5,231 bases of DNA. Source: an uncultured Verrucomicrobiales bacterium (lineage in GTDB: Bacteria > Verrucomicrobiota > Verrucomicrobiia > Verrucomicrobiales > DEV007). Every line of letters begins with the position of its first letter. Within the stretch, counting starts at the first letter, position 1. Shown piece by piece: positions 1 through 5,231 of this stretch. The stretch spans positions 1 through 5,231 of the forward strand of contig CALCSP010000308.1 of assembly GCA_937893785.1 (NCBI GenBank). The letters run 5' to 3'. The translations under genes and the position numbers were made by a program. Below the pieces are notes generated by a model. It was given only the letters and a program-made list of their open reading frames with translations. It was not told the DNA's origin and searched no databases.

Positions 1-3000
1 CAGTATTTCGTTGCCAATGCCGCCTATAACCGGAAGCTCTACCCTGTAGCCGTTACGCAATTTCAGGATTTTCTGCAAAAACATGCTAATCACCCGAAGG
101 CGGACTTGGCCCGCCGAGGTCTGGGACTAAGCCAATATGCACTTAAGCAGTATGAGAAAGCCATTCCACACTTCGCCACCCTTTTAGCCAAGCCTTCACT
201 GGACAAGTCTATTGATCGTGAGCATCTGATCATGTTGCAAGGGCAATGCATGTTGCACAGCACTAAAAAAGATGAAGCGAGCCAGCTTTTTATCGCACAG
301 CTTGGCAAATTAAAGAAACCCACCTTCAGAACTGCTGCCCTCGCAGCTATCTGCGACATCGCTTTCGGCAAGTCTGAATGGGAAAAAGTTACGGAATGGA
401 CTACCAAGCTGATGGCATCAAACCCGCAACCTGATCAGGCCGCACGTGGGCTTTATCAGCGTGGTTTCTCTTTCTACCAGATTGCCAATAGCGAAAAAAC
501 GCCGCAACCAACTCTTGAGAAAATCACCGGTGAGGCGATCACCGCACTGGCCAAGGTCTCTGCACTTCAAGCCAATCCTGCATGGAAAACCAGAGCCGCC
601 TACCTACTTGGAGAATGTCACACCAGTTTGCAGGATTTCGAAAAGGCAGAACCCGCCTTTGCTTCTGCCCTGCCGGGCATGAGCGGCAAGGATGCCGCCG
701 AATGCCAATACCGCCTTGGCTTGACCCGGTTTTTGCTCAAGAAATTCGAGCAGGCCCAACTCGACCTAGAAGCTTACCTCAAACTGGCTAAACCTGATGC
801 CGATGGCAAGCCTGCCCCCCATGTCAACAATGCCAAATTCTACATCGCCCGTAGCCTGCTGGAGGCGGAGGAATTTAACAAGGCAGACCGGCAGTTCTCG
901 CAACTTGCCCCCGGGAAAGACCTGATTGCCGGGCAGGCAAACCTCTGGTGGGCCAGAGTTTATTCCCAAAGGAACAACTTTGATCGTGCCGCCCAGATCC
1001 TCGAAGAAGCCGTCAAACGCAAGGAATTCACAAAACTGGCTATTATCGACGACTTAGACTTTGATCTCGCCAATGCCCTGATGAGCAAAAAGGAGCCGGA
1101 CTGGAAAACGGCATCTGCCACACTTTCTCGTGTAGAAGGCCGGGGCAAATTCGGTCAAATGGCCGAAGCCATCGCGCAGAATGCCACTTGCCTGCACAAA
1201 TTAAAAAATTACGATACCAGCCTGCAGGCAGCCGACAGGTTTATTGCCAAATTTGCCGACCATCAACTTGCAGGAGATGCCCGTTTCATTCGTGCCGAAA
1301 ACATCTTCCTTCTAAACCGGGGAGACGAGGCAACCAAGGCCTACACGCAATTCATCAATGCTCACAAAGAGCACGCTAATGTTCAGGCTGCGCAGTTGCG
1401 AATCGCGCAAATCCATCACCTTGCTGGTCGCTGGCCACAGGCACTGGCAAGTGCGGGACCACTCCTTGCCAAAAAACCAGAGGGCAGGCTTTTTGCGCAG
1501 TTATCCTTCCTTGTCGGTGACAGTCTCTTCCGGCAGGAAAAGTGGCAGGAATGCATCAAGCCCCTTGAAGATTTTGTTGCTGTGAGGGTAAAGATCGACG
1601 GTAAGAATAATAACAGACGCTCCGTAACTATCGAGCCAAATCTGGATACGGCGCTTATTCAGTTGGCGGTCGCACACGATCGAAACGAGCAAAAGGAAAA
1701 AGCCCTCGATCACCTCCTTACCCTAGTCAACCATTACGGACAGCCAACTCCGCACCTACCGCTTGCCCTCAAGGAACAAGGCCGCCTGGCCTACGAAAGT
1801 GGCGATCTCAAACTGGCCCGAACAGCCCTTGAGCGCTTTATCCGCGAGGATGAAGCCGCAAAGAAAGACAAGGATCTTTTCAAGCAAGGAGCAGCCATCC
1901 AGCGCCCAAGAGTGATGTATCACCTCGGATGGGTCGAGGCCACCGAGGAGAAACATGAAGCGGCAGCTGAGCGCTTTGCACAAGTGCCCAATGCCCATCC
2001 TCTTGGACCTGACGCTGCCCTGCAACATGGCATCGCGCTGGTCAACCATGGCAATTTTGAAGTAGCCGCCAAGCATTTCCCAAAAATGCTCAAACAGTTC
2101 CAACAACATGAGAAACTCAACCTAATCATTTATTATGCTGGCCTCTCATCAGCCAAGCAGGAGGAATGGAAAAATGCCGCAGGGCACTTCAAGAACTTCA
2201 CGGCAAGCTACCCTAAATCGGAAAATCATGACCAAGCGCTTTACGAGTGGGCTTGGGCTGAGCGGGGACTCGAAAATGACAAGGAAGCCGTTCGATTGTA
2301 CGAGGAACTCCTCGCAAAGCACCCCAAGAGCCCTCTCGTGGTCAAAGTGCAAAGTGAACTTGCCGAACTCAACCTTGATAGTGGTGCACAGGATCAAGTG
2401 ATCGCCAAGCTGACTGAGACGATGAAGAGCATCAGCGATGAAAGTCTCAAGGAGCCAATTCGTATTCAGTTGGCAAGTGCCCATTTCAAGAAAGGCGACC
2501 ACGAGGTTGCTGCAGTGATGTTCGAGGAACTCCTTAATGATTACCCGAAATCCAAGCTACGTGCCTCGATGCTCTTTCAGGCAGGGGAATCACGCCTCAG
2601 ACTGAAGGAGACGGTCGCCGCCAGGGACCATTTTGCCTTGGCTGTCAAGTTGCCGGGCATTGAACCTGCCCTCGCAGAAACACTGACCATGCGTCTTGGA
2701 GAAACCCAGTCCCTCACCAGTCAGTATAAAGAAGCGGTAAATACCTACAGGCAATTCCTGAATAATTTCCGTGAAAGCCAATGGCTGCGTAATGCTCAGT
2801 TTGGACTTGGCTATGCCTTGGAAAAGAATGACAAACCCCAAGAAGCTGTCAATGAATACGTAAAGCTGCTTACCGACCCCAAGAAGGTTGACCTGTGGAC
2901 TGTGCGGGGGCGCTTCCAGACTGGCGAGTGCTATTTCAACATGCAACAATACGAGCAGGCGATCGCTGAGTTTGTAAAAATTGAAATCGAATTTAAGAAG

Positions 3001-3168
3001 TATCCGAGCTGGCAGGCCAAGTCAGTATTGGAAATAGGCCGAGTTTTGCTTGCTCAAGGCAAGCGGGATGAGGCCAGCCAACGCTTCCGGGACGTAATCA
3101 ACCGTTACACTAAGGAAAAAGCAGCCATAGTGGCCAGACAATACCTTGACGAGTTGCGATCTCAATAA
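1..3168 (+). CDS. Large TPR-repeat protein, 5' end missing (at least 1055 residues)
   Basis: The frame is open from base 1 to the TAA at 3166-3168. A TPR unit already fills residues 2-35 (window numbering) and no ATG or GTG lies in that stretch, so the TTG at 106 is not the start and the true N-terminus lies upstream. Nearly the whole visible protein is helical TPR solenoid, roughly 25-27 units by eye. Clear ones are at residues 2-35, 36-68, 819-852, 856-892 and 931-965, with the usual small residue at position 8, Ala at 20 and Pro near 32. The last unit is followed by a short cap ending in DELRSQ. No catalytic motif is seen. TPR solenoids bind proteins; in Tol systems the small periplasmic TPR protein CpoB/YbgF plays such a role, but this one is several times larger. 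Its place directly upstream of exbB and exbD suggests a scaffold for that complex. Periplasmic location is inferred, because any signal peptide would be off-window. Confidence 0.92.
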   Translation, partial: QYFVANAAYNRKLYPVAVTQFQDFLQKHANHPKADLARRGLGLSQYALKQYEKAIPHFATLLAKPSLDKSIDREHLIMLQGQCMLHSTKKDEASQLFIAQLGKLKKPTFRTAALAAICDIAFGKSEWEKVTEWTTKLMASNPQPDQAARGLYQRGFSFYQIANSEKTPQPTLEKITGEAITALAKVSALQANPAWKTRAAYLLGECHTSLQDFEKAEPAFASALPGMSGKDAAECQYRLGLTRFLLKKFEQAQLDLEAYLKLAKPDADGKPAPHVNNAKFYIARSLLEAEEFNKADRQFSQLAPGKDLIAGQANLWWARVYSQRNNFDRAAQILEEAVKRKEFTKLAIIDDLDFDLANALMSKKEPDWKTASATLSRVEGRGKFGQMAEAIAQNATCLHKLKNYDTSLQAADRFIAKFADHQLAGDARFIRAENIFLLNRGDEATKAYTQFINAHKEHANVQAAQLRIAQIHHLAGRWPQALASAGPLLAKKPEGRLFAQLSFLVGDSLFRQEKWQECIKPLEDFVAVRVKIDGKNNNRRSVTIEPNLDTALIQLAVAHDRNEQKEKALDHLLTLVNHYGQPTPHLPLALKEQGRLAYESGDLKLARTALERFIREDEAAKKDKDLFKQGAAIQRPRVMYHLGWVEATEEKHEAAAERFAQVPNAHPLGPDAALQHGIALVNHGNFEVAAKHFPKMLKQFQQHEKLNLIIYYAGLSSAKQEEWKNAAGHFKNFTASYPKSENHDQALYEWAWAERGLENDKEAVRLYEELLAKHPKSPLVVKVQSELAELNLDSGAQDQVIAKLTETMKSISDESLKEPIRIQLASAHFKKGDHEVAAVMFEELLNDYPKSKLRASMLFQAGESRLRLKETVAARDHFALAVKLPGIEPALAETLTMRLGETQSLTSQYKEAVNTYRQFLNNFRESQWLRNAQFGLGYALEKNDKPQEAVNEYVKLLTDPKKVDLWTVRGRFQTGECYFNMQQYEQAIAEFVKIEIEFKKYPSWQAKSVLEIGRVLLAQGKRDEASQRFRDVINRYTKEKAAIVARQYLDELRSQ

Positions 3169-3193
3169 CTAGACTTTCTAAATCGATAACACC

Positions 3194-3295
3194 ATGAACC
3201 TAAGTTCCTACAAAACCATACCATCTCTGAACTGGCGACGCGCCATCTTCTTTAGCGCATCCCTTTTCCTGATATTCACCTCAATGGCCATGGCT
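3194..3295 (+). other. Predicted signal peptide of the ExbB-like protein
   Basis: Residues 1-34 have a polar N-region with two arginines (R15, R16), a hydrophobic stretch (residues 17-30) and an Ala-x-Ala end (A32-M33-A34), followed by Q35-D36. Cleavage after A34 would leave an acidic periplasmic N-terminus before helix 1, which fits the N-out topology of ExbB. An uncleaved fourth helix is the alternative, but it would alter the topology expected for the family. Confidence 0.75.
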
Positions 3296-3964
3296 CAGGA
3301 TCCCGGCGCGGATGCTGGTGAAGATGGGGAAACCATGTTTTCGCTGATTATGAAGGGAGGAGCCGTCATGATTCCACTGGGAATCGCTTCAATCCTCGCC
3401 CTTGCTCTAGCGCTCGAAAGATTCATTTCACTGAACGGGGAACGCGTTCTGCCTAATGAGTTCATGACCGGGCTGGGTGAAGCATGGGCAAAGGACGCAT
3501 CAGGCAAGACCGCTGAGGATTTCTGCAATGAATCCGACACGCCGGCCGGCAATATTTTTAAAGCCGGCATTCAGTGGCGCAAAGAAGGACACGAAGCCAT
3601 CAGTAAGGCCATCGAGGATGCTGGATCGCGTGAAGCTGAAAAGATTAAACGAAGCTTGCGCCCGCTTTCTGTGATTGCCGGGATTTGCCCCTTACTAGGA
3701 CTGCTTGGAACGGTTTACGGAATGATTGACGCCTTCCAGAAAACCGCCCAGAGCGGAGGAGCTGCAAAAACAGCAGACCTTGCCAATGGTATTTACCAAG
3801 CACTAGTCAGTACAGCAGCGGGACTTACCATCGCCATTCCTGTGTTACTCCTCTTCCAGTGGCTCTCAACCCGTGCTGATAAGGTCATTGACCATATCGA
3901 TGAAGCTGGAACAGCCTTCGTGGTCGATCACGCACTCAAGGACTCTACCTCATCCGCCAGCTAG
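3194..3964 (+). CDS. exbB: MotA/TolQ/ExbB-family proton channel subunit with N-terminal signal peptide
   Basis: This 256-residue inner-membrane protein is the likely pore-forming stator half that pairs with ExbD to turn proton-motive force into work on the envelope. Residues 1-34 look like a Sec signal peptide (NWRR, a hydrophobic core at 17-30, then AMA before Q35). An acidic linker (35-47) follows. Membrane helices lie near 55-77, 158-178 and 203-223, with a cytoplasmic loop of about 80 residues between the first two. Helix 2 carries the family signature GLLGTVYGMIDAF (169-181). Helix 3 carries ALVSTAAGL followed by AIP. By alignment from memory, T173 and T207 match the pore threonines T148 and T181 of E. 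coli ExbB, while E176 is replaced by Q202. The ATG at 3194 is favoured because it yields the full signal peptide, although no good Shine-Dalgarno precedes it. Whether it behaves as ExbB or TolQ cannot be told from sequence; the symbol names the family. Confidence 0.93.
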   Translation: MNLSSYKTIPSLNWRRAIFFSASLFLIFTSMAMAQDPGADAGEDGETMFSLIMKGGAVMIPLGIASILALALALERFISLNGERVLPNEFMTGLGEAWAKDASGKTAEDFCNESDTPAGNIFKAGIQWRKEGHEAISKAIEDAGSREAEKIKRSLRPLSVIAGICPLLGLLGTVYGMIDAFQKTAQSGGAAKTADLANGIYQALVSTAAGLTIAIPVLLLFQWLSTRADKVIDHIDEAGTAFVVDHALKDSTSSAS

Positions 3965-3987
3965 TTAATCCTGATATACATCATAGC

Positions 3988-4410
3988 ATGAACTGCCGCC
4001 GAAATTCTGCATCTTCCGGGGAGGGGGAAATCATCAATCTATCCAGCATGATTGATGTGATGTTCATCCTCATCATCTTCTTCTTGGTAACCACCACATT
4101 CAAGGAGGAGGAAATTGACCACATGGTCAACCTGCCCACCGATGCCAGGAATCAGTCACTCACACAGTCCACAGACACTCTGGTAAAGATCAATATTCGC
4201 AAGAGTGGTGCCTTCGTCATCCAGGGCAAGCAGGTCACGGAAGAGGAAATCAACAAATATATGGAGACAGAGCTGCAAAAGAAACCCGAGCTTAAGGTTC
4301 TAATCCGTTGCGATCAGGAAGCCAAGCATCGATTCCTTGCGGACATCATGTCCATCTGCCGTTTCGTTGGTGTACCGCGCGCCAATATTGCGGTTAAAAC
4401 CGAACAATAA
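3988..4410 (+). CDS. exbD: ExbD/TolR-family biopolymer transport protein
   Basis: This 140-residue protein has the family's usual size and layout. It has a short cytoplasmic N-terminus (1-16), one membrane helix (about 21-38) and a periplasmic domain (39-140). The helix begins MIDVMFILIIFF; D23 matches the essential proton-carrying aspartate (D25 of E. coli ExbD, D23 of TolR). After the helix comes a VNLP segment (48-51), which corresponds to the VDLP-type segment of the family. The C-terminal domain shows the expected strand-helix pattern, with LIRCDQEAKHRFLADIM near 104-120 and GVPRANIAVKT at the end. The family's NxTP motif before the helix reads NLSS here (17-20). It starts 23 bases after exbB and ends 12 bases before the PD40 gene, so it is part of the same operon. 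Only one exbD copy is visible. No strong ribosome binding site precedes the ATG at 3988, but no other start fits the family length. Confidence 0.94.
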   Translation: MNCRRNSASSGEGEIINLSSMIDVMFILIIFFLVTTTFKEEEIDHMVNLPTDARNQSLTQSTDTLVKINIRKSGAFVIQGKQVTEEEINKYMETELQKKPELKVLIRCDQEAKHRFLADIMSICRFVGVPRANIAVKTEQ

Positions 4411-4415
4411 AGGTG
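4409..4415 (+). promoter_or_regulatory. Ribosome binding site of the PD40 gene, overlapping the exbD stop codon
   Basis: AAAGGTG lies 7 bases before the ATG at 4423, and its AGGTG core can pair with the 3' end of 16S rRNA. Its first two bases are the last two of the exbD TAA, so ribosomes finishing exbD would sit on it, which favours translational coupling. It supports 4423 as the start of the next gene. It is the only recognisable Shine-Dalgarno among the three starts visible here. Confidence 0.6.
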
Positions 4416-4422
4416 CTAAAAG

Positions 4423-5231
4423 ATGCCCGAGGCCGACACAGCTGAAAACCAGCCCAAAGATCAACCTAATAACAAGGTTGAACAGGATGCTGAAAATGAC
4501 GTCAGAACATTTCTTGGCCTAAACCAGAAACAGCGCTTCAGGATTTATGGCTGGGGAGCCCTGACTCTATTGCTGGGTGCGGCAGTATGGACCTTGAATT
4601 ACTTGGACTTTTTCCGCTGGTATTCTTATCAGGACCAGAGCGGACTGAACAAAGCCGCCAAGGATGTTCAAGTCGGTCATGTGTTGTGGGAGAAAGCCAA
4701 ACCCGCTGACGGCATTGCCCGAGAAAGCACCATCCTGCAGTCAACCATCTCCTCAAACGGGGCTCGCATGGTATTTTCCCGAGGCGGCAGTGATGGCAAT
4801 TCCGACCTCTTCCTGATGCTCTCGGACGGCAATAAATGGGGGGAAGAGCGGCCAATGCGTGCGCTTAACAGCAAGTTCAATGAGACCAGCCCCGACCTCA
4901 GCGGTGACGGAAATTACCTATTCTTCACCAGTGACAGACCCGGAGGCCAAGGTGGTTATGATATCTGGGTTTCAAAGTGGGATGGTGTGGAATATGCCTG
5001 GCCACTTCCTCTAACCGAAGTCGTAAACACTCCCTTTGATGAAATCGATCCTGCCATTGACCCGGAAAGCCTGAAACTTTACTTCGCCTCAAACCGTCCT
5101 CACCAGGCGGTGGGAATCAGTGAAAAGGAAGCCGCCGCCGCTGCAGAAGCCGAACAGCTAGCCGATGTCTCCAAGCAAAAGGTGGATTATGATCTTTATG
5201 CCGCCGATATTGCGGGGGAGACTCCCTACAA
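4423..5231 (+). CDS. Membrane-anchored PD40 (WD40-like beta-propeller) protein, 3' end missing
   Basis: The frame opens at ATG 4423 and runs without a stop through the right edge, giving 269 visible residues. Residues 1-35 are polar, acidic and Asn/Gln-rich. A single membrane helix spans about 41-60, preceded by K36, R38 and R40, so the N-terminus should be cytoplasmic and the rest periplasmic. At least three PD40 units follow: near 105-149, 153-202 and 206-262. The second is textbook, with SPDLSGDG (156-163), LFFTSDRPGGQGGYDIW (166-182) and a WDG turn. The third has DPAIDPES, then LYFASNRP (219-226), a 28-residue Ala/Glu-rich insertion, and DYDLYAADI (255-263). PD40 units build propellers such as that of TolB, which binds envelope proteins. 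Here the propeller is tethered, unlike soluble TolB. Its position after exbB and exbD suggests it is the effector or a sensor of that stator. The C-terminal domain cannot be seen. Confidence 0.87.
   Translation, partial: MPEADTAENQPKDQPNNKVEQDAENDVRTFLGLNQKQRFRIYGWGALTLLLGAAVWTLNYLDFFRWYSYQDQSGLNKAAKDVQVGHVLWEKAKPADGIARESTILQSTISSNGARMVFSRGGSDGNSDLFLMLSDGNKWGEERPMRALNSKFNETSPDLSGDGNYLFFTSDRPGGQGGYDIWVSKWDGVEYAWPLPLTEVVNTPFDEIDPAIDPESLKLYFASNRPHQAVGISEKEAAAAAEAEQLADVSKQKVDYDLYAADIAGETPY

Larger units (their letters stand above)
1..5231 (+). other. Envelope-complex operon: TPR protein, exbB, exbD, PD40 protein
   Basis: Four genes on one strand are separated by 25, 23 and 12 bases, and the spacers contain no convincing promoter or hairpin terminator. 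All four products are predicted or expected at the inner membrane or periplasm. The promoter must lie left of the window and the end of the operon right of it. Co-transcription is inferred from spacing and shared function. Confidence 0.8.

Noticed and set aside
106..108. TTG as the start codon of the TPR gene
   Set aside because: The frame is open to base 1 and encodes a good TPR unit before this codon, and no ribosome binding site precedes it.
1756..2109. Long open frame on the - strand (117 codons), with similar ones at 2149-2502 and 2590-2949
   Set aside because: All lie inside the TPR coding region. Their translations are not recognisable, and the + strand frame has continuous TPR motifs throughout, so they are antisense shadows.
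3169..3193. Short TAGA/TCTA inverted repeat in the spacer before exbB, possible terminator or operator
   Set aside because: The stem is only four base pairs, A/T-rich, with a three-base loop and no T-run; too weak to support any call.
3545..3568. Inverted repeat GCCGGC with a 12-base A/T-rich spacer, resembling a hairpin terminator
   Set aside because: It lies inside exbB, encodes ordinary loop residues, has no U-run after it, and each arm is itself a palindrome, so chance is sufficient.
3194..4410. Zorya-type anti-phage defence (ZorA/ZorB are MotA/MotB-like)
   Set aside because: The ExbB-like protein is only 256 residues and has no long cytoplasmic tail as in ZorA. The ExbD-like protein lacks a peptidoglycan-binding OmpA-type domain, and no helicase or nuclease gene is present.
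3194..4410. Flagellar MotA/MotB stator
   Set aside because: The second gene is a 140-residue ExbD/TolR type without an OmpA-like domain, and there are no flagellar or chemotaxis genes nearby.
4538..4855. Open frame on the - strand (105 codons) opposite the PD40 gene
   Set aside because: The + strand frame here has clear PD40 motifs and a membrane helix. The antisense translation is rich in Arg, Cys and Pro without any domain.

Overview
The window holds part of one tightly packed operon on the + strand. It encodes an energy-coupled cell-envelope complex of the ExbB-ExbD / TolQ-TolR type. Four genes occupy almost all of the sequence: a very large tetratricopeptide-repeat (TPR) protein whose start lies beyond the left edge (1-3168), an ExbB/TolQ-family proton-channel subunit with its own signal peptide (3194-3964), an ExbD/TolR-family partner (3988-4410), and a membrane-anchored PD40 (WD40-like beta-propeller) protein that runs off the right edge (4423-5231). 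The gaps between genes are 25, 23 and 12 bases. I see no terminator or internal promoter in them, so co-transcription is very likely. There is no gene-free stretch over 25 bases, and I saw no RNA gene, mobile element, CRISPR array or DNA repeat.

The organism is a diderm bacterium of moderate G+C content (roughly half). An ExbB-like protein with a cleavable N-terminal signal peptide, a long TPR partner and a PD40 protein in one cluster suggests the Planctomycetota-Verrucomicrobiota-Chlamydiota group, most likely Verrucomicrobiota. That placement rests on family resemblance and memory, not on a marker gene.

Working model (inference): ExbB and ExbD form the inner-membrane stator that uses the proton-motive force. 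The PD40 protein has a short cytoplasmic N-terminus, one membrane helix and a periplasmic propeller, so it could be the effector the stator acts on. The TPR protein would be an extended periplasmic scaffold. The parts resemble a Tol-Pal set (TolQ, TolR, TolB-like propeller, CpoB/YbgF-like TPR), with two differences: no TolA/TonB is visible, and the propeller is tethered to the inner membrane instead of being soluble. Both ends of the operon lie outside the window, so a TolA, Pal or second ExbD gene could still be nearby.
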